From contig JAKSYS010000347.1 in the NCBI GenBank assembly GCA_022925895.1, forward strand, positions 1 to 63,307: DNA of 63,307 nucleotides, written 5' to 3'. Positions 31,393 through 42,436 of the stretch are shown piece after piece. Position numbers and translations under genes: made by a program. The stretch comes from Fragilaria crotonensis (lineage: Eukaryota; Bacillariophyta; Fragilariophyceae; Fragilariales; Fragilariaceae). The stretch's first letter is position 1, and each line of letters begins with the position of its first letter. The notes under the pieces are model-generated. The model was not told the DNA's origin, did not search any database, and worked only from the letters and a program-made list of their open reading frames with translations.

Positions 31393-34170
31393 CGTCTACG
31401 TTTCCAGCACAGCCACACGCAATGTCCGCCTTCCATCGCCCGGACACCAAGATCTACGGTGAGACAGACAAGACGAACAAGAAAACTACCCGCTTTTCGT
31501 CAGTCACATATCACAATTTTTCATCCAAGAAAACTGCAGCCCCTACAAACTGCAACCCCTTTTATTTTCAACCCATCTCTGAAGACCCTCATATTTTTCA
31601 TCCCATCGTCGACAGCGACGACTACGAGACATCATCTACCGCGTGCAACGCCTCACGTCTCATTCAAGACCCTGAAGCTTTTAGGATTCCAACGCCCTTC
31701 AGCTTCGACAGACATCCATCTCCCTTCACGTTTGCATCCGAAACTTTTTCGCCTTTATTCTCCCACTTCACCGCCACCGACGGCGCCTACGACTGCCTTT
31801 CTACGACTACAGGCATCACCAACTTCGTCGAAGCCATGTCAAGTGATCACCCTACGGATCCCTACCGACTTGACACCCGTTTGTCCCCCTACCGACAGAC
31901 AGCACATTGGACCCAATCCACCATGTGCCCTTCCTGCAGCACTCCTCTGAGCTTGACTCAAGGACTAACCCTCATGCCGCCCTTCTATATTACCCTGATG
32001 CAACTTTGCAGGATAATGTTAATGGGCCAGTCACCATGCGCAATCTACCTGCATGCGTTGACGTTAGCATCACCGCTGCATCCTTCTGCCTCCGATACAT
32101 CCAATCGGACGCCGCGACCAAGAAATGTATCCGTGACCTCACTACGGACCACCTACGTCATTTCTTCCGCGAACTTCACCCGTCCTAACTGTGGATCATA
32201 CAACTATTGCTGACAATGATGACAGCATTGAGTACATCCAATGTATGCAACACACTTTGAACAGGACAACCAACTTAGTCATGGACAATTTACCTGCTGA
32301 ATTGCTCCAAACTAACTTCCCAGATGGCACCCCTGCCTCTTATCTGAGTCTCCTGACTGATCATGAGCCAGACACCCCAGGCCATGAATGTGCCCTTGCC
32401 ATTCTCTATGCCTTCAAGACACTGCATCTTGTTCACTTTCTGACCTACCCTTCAAGTCAAGATTCCACTTTCAAGTTTATGCCACATGACCTCTCTGATA
32501 TCATCCGGAATGTGCCATCCTTTGCGACAGCACTGCGTTTATTTCCCAACCGAAGTAATTTCAGAGACGTCCCTGCATTCATTCACACTTTCTTCCAAGA
32601 CCAGCAAGTTGCTTCCAACCCCTTCGACAAGCGACAAGACAGCCAACGCTCATCCTACAATGAGCATCCTACCAACTTTGGCTCAACCTCACTATTTGCC
32701 TTCACTTATTCTCCGCTTGTGAACGGCTTTGGTGACCCATCTCCCGAAATCCCACCTAGAAGCTCTCAAGCTGCAAGGTCCCTCATCTCAGCTGCCCTCC
32801 AACACCATGCATCTCTCTCTACCAAGGTCACCAATGGTGATGACCCAGATTTGCAACCTACCAACATCATTCTTGGAGCCCTACCCCCCAGCTGACATGA
32901 TCTTCAACTACCATTGCTCTGCCTTCCCAATGGCTACTCTACCTACAACTGAGCAGCTCAATGGTAACACTACCTATGCAATGAACCCTGCTACCACCCT
33001 AGCAGTGAACTTCGTGATTTGTCGAGATATTTCTCCAAATTACCTCCAAGAGATCGACATCCCCGCTGGAAACCATCAATATTCCTCGGACAAGTCCCAC
33101 TTCATCCCAATTTCTACCAACACCTACAACTACTCGATCGACTTTCTACCAGATCATGAGTATCTACTCTTCCGTGTGGTCAAGACTCTTGATGTTATCG
33201 ATCCCCAACGTGTGCTACCGCAGACCCCAGAACCATCCAATGTTCTCATCTTCCAAGGTACACACTCAGAGAACCCATCCTACACCTCTGGATCTCAAGT
33301 TGAACTGCCTATTCCAAAGGAAGGAGCACACACCTTCCCTATCATCTATGATTCTGGCAATCTGCCCATCATTTTTTGATCACAGAAATGGCAATGTTGA
33401 ACCCTACACTTCAACCACAGTTCAAGCCCTTTTTCAGACTCAAGCTTGCATTCCTATGACTGCAAACTATGAAGCAAATCAATGGGCATGTCCTAACAAT
33501 CCCAGTCAACTTTGGCGCCAGTCAAACCCTGTCCACCATGTTGTTGATGATCCTCACACTGTTCCCCTTGATCTTGCTATCAGACTTATCCAAGTTATCA
33601 CCACGAAACGTGGATCCGACAATGTCTACCGCGCTTGGGCCTTGCCACATCTTCAAGACGCCCTCCAAAAGCCGGCTGATCAGATCAAACACAATCGCTT
33701 TTCATTTTTCTGGCAACAGCACAATCACCCAGAATACCCATACACAAACAAGACCCCAGAATTACTCCTTAATGTCATTCCTGGTGAGTCCAGTTCCTTG
33801 TGTTCTGACAATGAAAGCACAGCCAAATCTATTACTTGCAACTCACTTATCCCTCCTGGCCACAGACACAATGATGTGAATGTAGCAACAGAGGATAATT
33901 GCAATGTAATTAGATATGATTTGGAAAAACAACAATGTCCTCTTGAACACAATGCATTAGTTGTTCTAACACGCAGATCATCGCTTCTACCGGAAAACAA
34001 CCCGGAATCGAACCTGCAACCCCAATCCTGAAAACTCAGACAGTTCTACCGAAATTGACGAAACAGAACATGAAACGTCAGCAATTCCTGAAAACTCACC
34101 CATTTCTGACACTCCTGCTCCTTTTATTGACACTTCGCAACAAAATCCGACAGAAAATCCGTCGAATCCC
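31245..34170 (+). CDS. copia pre-Gag coding region, frames linked by homopolymer slips, unknown
   Basis: Consecutive plus-strand frames (31245-32213, 32191-32895, 32729-33379, 33156-34031) hand over to each other with almost no gap. Two handovers sit on homopolymers: in CCCCCC at about 32884-32889, GALPP continues into ADMIFNYHC if one C is removed; in TTTTTT at about 33373-33378, PIIF continues into DHRNGNVEP if one T is removed. The joined product would exceed 900 residues. Features include YIQCMQHTLNRTTNLVMDNL and RAWALPHLQDALQKPADQI, with helical character, but no recognised domain. It leads into the acidic segment and Gag core. Confidence 0.5.
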
Positions 34171-35565
34171 TTGCAGCGTCTGTCACGTGCAGTCGGACAA
34201 ATTCTAACACCAAAAACCCCCTTGTCCGACACAGCAGACCAAACCCAGCCTCCACCCGCTGAAATTGTTCCCAAAACACCAACGTCAAGACCAAACGCTC
34301 CGTTACCGACAAAACGCTCAGAAACTCACCCAACGTTCGCTTACCCGCCAAGACAAGAGACATTCTTCGACGACGACGACCAAGACGACGAACAAGAAGA
34401 CGACAACGGACCGCCTCAGATTCCCTTAGGTTCTCCTGATGCCCTGACTTCATCAACAAGAACCGACTTCACATATCCTCCGATTGAAGATCTGACAAGA
34501 ACGCTCCTGAAATACGCCAAGACTGCAAACCTTGAAAGCTGAACTATCCAAGTGATCTTCTCCAACGACGACGTCAGTTCAATGCCTTTATGGACAACCT
34601 TGAATTGTTTGCAACATATCCCCATGGACACGCAATGTCTTTGACCTTTGGCCAAAGCAAATCAGCTACTCCCATCCATGCATTGGCACAGCACTCTACA
34701 ACCTGATCTTCACCAACATCAGTGATCCTTGCCAGAAGCACATCATTGACTGTCCACCTGATGCCAGAACTGCCATTCTGACTCTAAGACGTCATTGTGC
34801 TCCACTCACCCAAGATCACATTGAACGCACGCGCGAATCCTTCTACTCGATCAAACAAGGTCACCAAGAAGTTGCGACATCATACTTGAATCGCATTCGG
34901 ACTCTAACGCGCGACTGCTATCATGCCGGTATCCCTAACACCGATGCCGACATTATCAAGCGAACCATCCGTGGCGGCAGCAATCACCACTTTTATGCTG
35001 CTTCCTACCAACGTTTTGACGCCGACATCCGTCGAGCTGAGTTGAATGACGAAGAACTACCCACTTTTGCGGAACTTGAGAGCCATTTGCTGAACATCGA
35101 CGACTCGCGTGGACTCACTCTCCCTTCCCAAAATCAACGCAATTACAACCAGCATGCAAATTCTGCACGTCAACCGTTTTCAAACCAATCCTCTCGACCT
35201 CGCCAAGGCACAACGCGCGTTTTCACACCACGCCAACAACATGCCTTCAGTTCTATGATGCGACCGTACACTGCTTCAAACAACAGACCACCGCATCGAC
35301 CAAACAATCGAGGACCGAATCAAGCTCCTGCACCACCAAGACAACATAACAACAATGATCGCAGGAGCACACCACAACAATCTCGCCCTTTTCAACAACA
35401 GAATCGCGGCTCACGCCCTCCTCTCAGACCGATATCTTCAAACAATGGAAATCAACGGCGCCTCCAAACAACACACCAGCTGTGAGACGAAACCCTAACA
35501 CATCCAATGCTGCAAATATTGTATGCAATAACTGTGGTAGACTTGGCCACTATGCTAATCGATGC
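34171..35565 (+). CDS. copia Gag core with CCHC zinc knuckle
   Basis: An acidic Pro-rich segment (FFDDDDQDDEQEDD) precedes the UBN2-type Gag core. The core reads FNAFMDNLELFATYPHG, then after a frame change ALYNLIFTNISDPCQKHI, RRHCAPLTQDHIERTRESFY and ATSYLNRIRTLTRDCYHAG. These are the helical signatures of copia Gag, which forms the particle. An Asn/Gln/Arg-rich linker follows, and after another frame change the knuckle CNNCGRLGHYANRC (35524-35565, C-x2-C-x4-H-x4-C) that binds element RNA. There is no stop between the knuckle and downstream protein-like sequence. Confidence 0.8.
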
Positions 35566-35798
35566 ATAACCGCCAATCGCTCATCAACTAACCAGAACAA
35601 CCGTGGAGGACCGCCGCCCAGAAATCCAAACAATGAAAATGCAGCACCCCGCAACCAGCGTGCTTACTTCATTACTGACTCAACTGCTTCTAACTCCCAT
35701 GCTTTTCACCATCAAGCATACATGGCCTCCTGTGACCTCCAGGACACCTTCAATGCCCATCTGCAGTTACCTCATGGCCTGATGTCAATGCTCCTCAG

Positions 35799-37478
35799 AT
35801 GGAAATCAACAGAGCATTGCTCAACAATGATTTCTTACCATCAGCACCAAACTCTCCACCCAACACAGGCTCAACAGAACTCTTCCCTGAAGACCCCTTA
35901 TCAACACATCAAAGATTTGGACCACCAAGTCTTGACAACTGGCTACCTGACAGTGGTGCCACATGTCATTATACACCCGTTTTCAGCGACCTTCGTGATG
36001 TTGAAGCCTGCCACATCCCTGTCTCTCTTGCTGACGGAACCACCAAGATCTCAACATTCAAAGGAACCACTGACTGCTACTTCACCTCTGATGAAGGACA
36101 AAAGTCTATCCTTGGCCTAACTGATGTTTATTATATTGAAGGTCTCAGCCACCGCCTTCTTTCCCTGACAACCATCTCTGCAACCCAGAATTTCACAGTC
36201 ATCATCCAGAACAGAGCCACTACAATCCAGTTCCCAAACAATTCAAAATACACATGGCCCCTGCTCCTGCATGAACTCCCAACACAGAATGCCTTTTCTA
36301 CCATGGCACAACCTGTGGACACCACACCTGATGAAACTTCCTTCTCCCCTGCATTTGACCAACATGTTGATCCTACACAAGCTGACACCTCAAGACCAAC
36401 AACTTCTTTGCCTCTTGAGACCATATCCCGTCGCCTTGCGCACCGAAATTTCCGCAATCTCATGACCGGATCCCTGCATCACGCTTGGAATGATCATACA
36501 CTCTCGCCTGCGATTGACAAAAACACTTGGCCAATTCGTATCTCGATTAGCCAAAAACACGCTCGCAGCAAAATTCCTCTCAGACAAGGCTCAGAACCGT
36601 TTCACCAACTTCACCTTGATCTCATGAGAAACCCCTTTCGGTTTGGACTCACCACTGCAACAAACTATTCAGCCTACCTCTTTATTGTCACAACACCTGG
36701 CAAGCTAACTGGCTGGATAGGACTTCCAACTGAAAGCACCACATCCATCATCACAGCCCTTAAGTCCTGGCTTACTCAGACAGAACTACTTGGCCGCACA
36801 AAGTCCGTCCGCTTCATCCGTACTGATGCCGGATCTGCCTTTACATCTGCAAAATTCATCACAGAATGCAACAACCTTGGAATTAAACTTGAAGCTGCTG
36901 CTCCAGAACACCAAGAAATGAATGGCATCTGTGAAGCCAAATGGAGAGAAGTTCACAACACTGCAAATGTACTTCTCAACACTGCCCGACTTGGCGGTGC
37001 CTTCTTCCATCATGCACATGCCTATGCTGTCAGCATTATTAATGCTTGCCCAGCCAAGAATGTGACTGATCCACATGGCAACCCAACCACACCCTTCCAA
37101 TACAGCTATGGCAGAAAACCGAGCCTTGCCAACTTCCGTGTATTTGGATGCCCTGTCTACTTCAAGCGCTACGAACCGACCTTCCGCAACAAGCTGATTA
37201 CCTATAAGCAACAACTCCAACGTGCTTCCCGTGGTATCTTCATCGGATTTCCAGAGAACTCAGCCGGATGGCTCGTTTACTCTCCTGATCATCCGCAGCG
37301 CATCGTTATCACTCGCGACGCCTACTTTGATGAAGACTTCAGCTCTGCCCTTGCCTTCGATTCAAAGCCCTTTGCCGGAGCCATTCCTATCCGATCTCAC
37401 TTGGATCCCAATGGACTCCAATCTTTGGACAACTCTGAACCATCAATTGTCCACCAAACGGATCTGCTGCCAATCTAG
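35799..37478 (+). CDS. copia Pol: aspartic protease and integrase
   Basis: A 559-codon frame. Protease: WLPDSGATCH, with the catalytic DSG at 35949-35957, followed by HIPVSLADGT and LTDVYYIEGLSHRLLSL. Pre-integrase domain: RRLAHRNFRNLM. Integrase core: LHLDLM (Asp, 36618-36620), RTDAGSAF (Asp, 36824-36826) and MNGICEAKWREVHN (Glu, 36933-36935), the complete D,D,E triad. FRVFGCPVYFKRYEP and SRGIFIGFPENSAGWLVY follow in the integrase C-terminal region, as in copia. Intact over its whole length, the best-preserved part of the element. Confidence 0.9.
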   Translation: MEINRALLNNDFLPSAPNSPPNTGSTELFPEDPLSTHQRFGPPSLDNWLPDSGATCHYTPVFSDLRDVEACHIPVSLADGTTKISTFKGTTDCYFTSDEGQKSILGLTDVYYIEGLSHRLLSLTTISATQNFTVIIQNRATTIQFPNNSKYTWPLLLHELPTQNAFSTMAQPVDTTPDETSFSPAFDQHVDPTQADTSRPTTSLPLETISRRLAHRNFRNLMTGSLHHAWNDHTLSPAIDKNTWPIRISISQKHARSKIPLRQGSEPFHQLHLDLMRNPFRFGLTTATNYSAYLFIVTTPGKLTGWIGLPTESTTSIITALKSWLTQTELLGRTKSVRFIRTDAGSAFTSAKFITECNNLGIKLEAAAPEHQEMNGICEAKWREVHNTANVLLNTARLGGAFFHHAHAYAVSIINACPAKNVTDPHGNPTTPFQYSYGRKPSLANFRVFGCPVYFKRYEPTFRNKLITYKQQLQRASRGIFIGFPENSAGWLVYSPDHPQRIVITRDAYFDEDFSSALAFDSKPFAGAIPIRSHLDPNGLQSLDNSEPSIVHQTDLLPI

Positions 37479-37696
37479 GCATCACACCATCCACCTATCT
37501 TGAAGAACTCCATGACTCTGAACAACTTTTACAAGCACAAGACAATGGCCCTTCAAGCACTACCCATCCAGAAGATGATATTGATGACACTGATCCCATC
37601 ACAGAATCTGACATCTCTCCTGGACCAACACCACCAACTCCTCAGCTGATCAACTGGACCTTTCACCAACTGAGACACACCCCACTTCACAAGGAA

Positions 37697-38768
37697 ATGA
37701 CTTTATACTTCCAAGAGTGTGCTGAATCTCTGCCATCAGTTGATCCCATCCACACTGCCATGCTTGCCGTTGACGCATCCACAACTTCGCCCACCGACGA
37801 TCCAGTGGACAAGTATCTCCCTGAACCGCAATCCTTCAAAGCCGTTCTCAAACTTGACGATGACGTCCGCAACGCCTGGCTACATGCTATTCGCATGGAA
37901 ATCAAGAACTTAATCGACCACGATACCTTCATTCTGGGTGAACAACCCCGGAAAGATGAACTCATCATCCCTGTCAAACTTGTCTTGAAAGCAAAACAAA
38001 CTGCAACTGGTAAACTTGAAAACTTAAAGCTCGCCTTGTCGCCCGTGGCGACTTGGAAAACGACGATTGAAGAAAACTAAAGCTGCTTACCAGCAATTTC
38101 TCCAACAACAAAAACAAGACAATGCTGAAAACAATCCTGAATCCAGCAAGACAACTAACACCATCCCAATTGAGGTACCTCAACCTTTTGAGGACACATG
38201 GTCACCCTGTGCATCTTCAAGAGGGGTCAAGTTACTTCTCTCAACAATCTGTGCATCCCACCGCACTCTCAAAAGTGCCGACTTCATTGGCGCATATCTA
38301 CAAGCCAAAGTCATCGGTCGCCACTTTGTCAGACTTCCACTTGAGTATGCATATTACTTCCCTGAATATGCTAAATACTTTGGAACTCCAGCCCTTTTGA
38401 ACAAGGGAATCTATGGACTTGTTTACTCTGGAAAATATTGGAACATTGAATTCTCTGAATGGCTTTACTCCAAAGGATTCATCCAATCCCAGTCTGAACC
38501 CTCCTATTTTGTCTTTTACAACAAACACAACCAATGGTTACGCCTTCTCTTCTTTGTCGACGACATGCTCTACGCTGGCAGCAATGACGCCATCGAAAAA
38601 GAATTCGAAGAATCTGTCCGCAATCGCTTTGACGTCAAGTTCCTTGGACCTGCTCAATGGTTCTTGCAAATGCGTATCCATCAACACAAAGACAAAACCT
38701 ACACTCGACCAACATCGCTACGTTCTCAACACTTTGCAACGTTACGATCCCAACTCCGAGTTCCCTGA
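37697..38768 (+). CDS. copia Pol: reverse transcriptase (frame slips)
   Basis: N-terminal fingers: AVLKLDDDVRNAWLHAIRME. Two one-base slips in A runs at about 38025 and 38063 interrupt the LVARGD segment that opens the RT palm; on either side the coding is conserved. The frame from 38067 has KSADFIGAYLQA (first catalytic Asp), NKGIYGLVYSGKYWN and LLFFVDDMLYAGS with the FVDD catalytic box (38553-38564). A further slip at about 38693 passes to the next frame (TLDQHRYVLNTLQRY). Catalytic residues are all present. Confidence 0.85.
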
Positions 38769-39653
38769 ACGTGAAACACCATTCCCACCGGATTACACCT
38801 TCAGTAAAGACAATCGACCTGTCACCGATCATGACAAACAAGTTGTCGAACAACACGAGAAACGCCTCCCATTCCGCTCCGCTGTATGTACGCTACTCTA
38901 TCTTGCCTACAACACCCGTGCTGATATCCTCTTGCAGTCTGCAAACTTGCAAAAGCCTGCGTCTGCCCTGGCGAACTCGACTTCCGTGCTCTTATCTGGC
39001 TGATTGGCTACCTACGCCGTCGCCCATATTATGCCATCAAGTTCTACCCGGATGCCACGACCAACCCTGTTTACGACATATGTCGTCAACACCGCATTCC
39101 CCATTCCGACTTAACCGTATTTTCCGACGCCAGCTGGCAAGATTGCCCTGACACTGGCCGCTCTACTGTCGGTTATATGATCTTTCACAACGGTGCTCTC
39201 ATCGAAGCCAACTCTACGATGCCAACACCAATTGCTATGTCAACGTCCGAGGCCGAATACATGGCCGCATGCTCTGCATCCATGGCCACAGCTCACATTC
39301 GGATGCTACTCTACGACATGACATATCTCGGAACCAAACATTGGCGTGAATCTATGCAGCGTCTTCCAACCATTCCATCGATTCTCATGATCGACAACGA
39401 AGCCACTGTGCAGATCGCCAAGAACGGCAAATTAACCCGCAAGACTCGTCACATCGAACGACGTTTCCACTATGTCCGTCAAGGCCAACAAGACGGTATA
39501 CATCAACTACATTGGATACCTTGCGATTCTCAACTTGCCGACATCCTCACAAAAACACAAGTCTCTTCCAAAATTGATCAACACATTGACAAAGTCTTCT
39601 GTACACTGCCTGATCACATGCTACAAGCTACAAGTGAATCTACAGAGATTTGA
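38690..39653 (+). CDS. copia Pol: RT connection and RNase H
   Basis: Continues from RT with TLDQHRYVLNTLQRYDPNS and FRSAVCTLLYLAYNTRADIL, then after a slip near 38955 with ELDFRALIWLIGYLRRRP. RNase H has LTVFSDASWQDCPDTGRSTV (first Asp), MSTSEAEYMAACSA (Glu), LMIDNEATVQIAK (Asp) and HIERRFHYVRQ with the C-terminal His. The stop at 39651-39653 lies just before the polypurine tract. Confidence 0.85.
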
Positions 39654-39656
39654 TTC

Positions 39657-39664
39657 AAGAGGGG
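39657..39664 (+). other. polypurine tract
   Basis: AAGAGGGG directly precedes the 3' LTR; primes plus-strand DNA synthesis in LTR elements. Confidence 0.85.
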
Positions 39665-40559
39665 TGTTAAACATCCAGTATCGCCCTACATATTTTTCTA
39701 TTATCCCTATCCCTAAACTGTCGCTCGCATGCACAGTAAAACATTACATCCGTGCTCCAGTAACCAGTGCGACACTGCACGACTGGAATCAAAACTCACG
39801 TCGATTCAAATCATGTTCATCTCGTTCCTCGAGTTTGAACATTGATTTTCAAACGACGCTCAACGCCTCGTTTACGAAAAACAACGCAGCCGTACGCTGC
39901 TGACCGTGATTGATATGAGGAGTGTTCCTGATTGTTCCAAGGAACACTCCCCATTCATCAGACCTCTCATTTCGGTCGCCCTCTCCTTTTTCCCACAATT
40001 GTCAATTTTTCATATTTTAGTGTCACTCACCTTTTTACTTACTGCACATATTTTTCGCACGATGATGATGATCGACCATGACGCGTTTTTACCCGCCGTC
40101 GTCATGACATCATATACACCGTGCTGTACAAATATTAGTAGCCAGTACGACGGTACTCACTACAACGACAATACAGCACAACACGGCGACCGGTACAACA
40201 GTACCTTCGCACACAACTTCCTCTGCCCGTCGATAGTACGCGCACGTCTGAGTTTACCGTTACTGTACATAACGATAAACCAATAGACAGTGCCCACTAT
40301 ACGACACGCGATATTTCTACTAGTCAGTCTCTCGCACATTCATGTAGCGATAGAACGACAGATAGTACACATATCGTTATCTGTAGCGGTAGACAGCACT
40401 GCGTAGCTGTACCGTTTATAGATGAACTATGCAGTAGTCAGTGTCGTACTAGACACTTACCTACTGGGGGCGTACCCCGTAACGGTTACGTCCTGGTTCT
40501 TAACCCGAACCCTATGCCGACCTGCGCGTCGCTAGGTTCCGTTAACCCGAACCATATCA
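39665..40559 (+). repeat. copia 3' LTR (895 bp)
   Basis: TG...CA ends. Five substitutions and three one-base indels relative to the 5' LTR. TATA box altered to TACAAATA by C at 40129. Confidence 0.95.
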
Positions 40560-40564
40560 ACTTC
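40560..40564. repeat. target-site duplication, right copy (ACTTC)
   Basis: Exact match to 28560-28564. Confidence 0.9.
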
Positions 40565-40834
40565 ACCTCGTGCACGCTCTGACTGAAAGAGTTTTTTTAA
40601 GATCGGTTCTCCAAAAGAAAACTACCAGGTACACTTGAACTAACATTGAATGAAGATGAAGTCAATTGCATACTCGTATAATGGCCTCACCTTGTCCTCG
40701 GTACAAGCATAGCAACAAGGACCAAGCACAAGAGTACCGTACTCTAAGAACTGCCGTCAGTAACCTTCTGCGACAACTACCTGTTCTCTGGTATCCAATC
40801 CGTGCAAAGAACCATATTTGAGGTTCGAACTCTA

Positions 40835-41722
40835 TCATGAAGATAAGATGGAATCCACCTCCGCCTTAGTAAGAGGCCTCCACTGACCTTGGGGAAGGTC
40901 CTCAAGCAGAACAGGGCCTACCCTTACTCTCTCCAAGGTGATAACATGAAAGCCTAATAACTCCCGTAACATTCTCCGAATCTGATGCTTCCGTCCTTCC
41001 TTGAGGATGATCCTTAGCTTTTCTCCGCGCTCTATCCACTTTGCCTGCAATGGTTTCAACGGACGTGTTTCCCCAAACAAAAATTTGCCACCTCTTGTCA
41101 AGACTTTGAGGTCGTGGGATGGCGCAGGTAGCGACGTCATTCCCTTTTCCCGTTCGACTCTGGAGATATGTTGCGCTCTTTCCACCGACACAATATATTC
41201 CTTCTCGATTTTCCCAGAGGCAGATACTAGCTTTTTAGCCAAAACTCCAGACTTGCTGAAGATGAGCAAGCCTGTGCTGTGAAGATCCAATCTACCAGCG
41301 GCAACAAATCCTCTATTGTCGAAGAACCGCTGATAACCTTTTGAAACACGAAGGCAATTCTCTTCGGTGATAAGCTTGATTGCAGGTAAGTGGCCATCCT
41401 CCGGCTGACCGGAAACATAACCAAGTGGTTTGTTCAATACAATGGCCGATACCTCATATTTCCTGTCATCATGGTCCACAATAGTGATATCCGTCTCCTT
41501 GAAGTCGACCTTCTGTCCTAAAAGGGCGACTTCTCCCTTGACCATCACTCTTCCGGAAACAAGCAACTGATCGGCTTCTCTTCGACTGGACAAGTCTAGT
41601 TCGCTCATACGTTTCGATAGTCGAACGAGATGTTGTTCAAACCCTGTTGCAAGATATCTCTGTTGCCTGAATGAGGAGGACGACGCACTATACAGCCATA
41701 GTCTCCGTGATGATGACCACAT
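40835..41722 (-). CDS. RsuA/RluB-type pseudouridine synthase, probably organellar
   Basis: Single exon, 295 residues. An Arg/Ser-rich N terminus without acidic residues (MWSSSRRLWLYSASSSSFRQ) looks like a mitochondrial or plastid presequence. An S4 RNA-binding domain spans about 32-75 (RLSKRMSELDLSSRREADQL). The catalytic domain has VLNKPLGYVSG (95-105) and AAGRLDLHSTGLLIFS (141-156), with the catalytic Asp at 146 in GRLD. KEGRKHQIRRMLRELLGF is the conserved family segment near the C terminus. It isomerises uridine to pseudouridine in rRNA. The family is bacterial in origin and common in organelles, so this is not evidence of contamination. Divergent from the M41-like gene. Confidence 0.88.
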   Translation of the reverse strand: MWSSSRRLWLYSASSSSFRQQRYLATGFEQHLVRLSKRMSELDLSSRREADQLLVSGRVMVKGEVALLGQKVDFKETDITIVDHDDRKYEVSAIVLNKPLGYVSGQPEDGHLPAIKLITEENCLRVSKGYQRFFDNRGFVAAGRLDLHSTGLLIFSKSGVLAKKLVSASGKIEKEYIVSVERAQHISRVEREKGMTSLPAPSHDLKVLTRGGKFLFGETRPLKPLQAKWIERGEKLRIILKEGRKHQIRRMLRELLGFHVITLERVRVGPVLLEDLPQGQWRPLTKAEVDSILSS

Positions 41723-42183
41723 GTTGCACGAACGCAGTCAAGTTCTAGACTTCTAGTAGGTTCTTACTCTACAGGTAGTGGTTTGCTGCGATGGCATGAT
41801 GTGCGGTCTTGTCAGTCGTCACTTCTCATCACTTCTCACTTCCTCCATCGAATCGAATGGCCAGTATGCCAGTATCGTGTCATAACAACCGCGCTGCATG
41901 CATACGCATCCATACTGTAGTATCATCCTACGTAGCTGAGCGAACCTCAAATTGTGCTCCATGTCCGGCAATTGACAGTTGGAAACCGGATCGAAGAGAA
42001 TAAAATTTCTCTTTTCCGAACCGCTTCCATTCGTAAGTCTAAACCGTTTTCAAACCGTATGTTCATAGGTATCCCCTTACTGATTATGTCCCAATACTGA
42101 AAGGTTTGCATGCGTAAGATTCCACATACAAATCGCCACGTCATTAATGATTTGCATACTTATGTTCAAAAGCTAGAAAAAGA

Positions 42184-42230
42184 TGACGTCTCTGCCTCAG
42201 TGGATTTTGATTGGTGAGAGGGCGTTATAA
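42184..42230 (+). promoter_or_regulatory. candidate promoter: TGACGTC, ATTGG and TTATAA
   Basis: TGACGTC (42184-42190), inverted CCAAT box ATTGG (42210-42214) and TTATAA (42225-42230) lie in order about 207-253 bases before the M41-like start codon. TGACGT is the core of cAMP/CO2-responsive elements described for diatom carbonic-anhydrase promoters. Whether it acts here is inference. Confidence 0.4.
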
Positions 42231-42436
42231 GCGCGTTTATTCTTAAATTCGCTATTCTCACACATTCCTGTCAACGTGGTGAGATATTCTCCTGAGTTGT
42301 CATCCGCCGTGTTCATCGTTGCATTCGTAATTCGTAGCCGCTTCGATATTCGTCATCGCAAGTTGTGTCATATTGTAGTTTGTAGTACCTGGTACCTTGT
42401 CGACAATTATCGAGCATTGCAGTCACAAAATAGATC

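Larger units (their letters stand above)
28565..40559 (+). mobile_element. Ty1/copia LTR retrotransposon, about 12.0 kb, recent insertion
   Basis: Complete element: 894/895-bp LTRs starting TG and ending CA, 5-bp target duplication, primer-binding site directly after the 5' LTR, AAGAGGGG polypurine tract directly before the 3' LTR. Domain order is Gag, zinc knuckle, protease, integrase, reverse transcriptase, RNase H; integrase before RT defines copia. Copia elements of this kind are abundant in diatoms (CoDi lineages). It is about twice the usual 5-6 kb because about 5 kb of coding sequence lies ahead of the Gag core. The coding path switches frame about a dozen times, mostly at homopolymers, while the LTRs differ by only 5 substitutions and 3 one-base indels. 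It may be newly mobilised in trans, or the frame slips may be assembly errors. Confidence 0.92.

Noticed and set aside
40835..41722. Bacterial-type pseudouridine synthase as contamination or recent transfer
   Set aside because: It has an organelle-type presequence and sits between eukaryotic genes in a GTAC-rich setting; the family is common in organelles.
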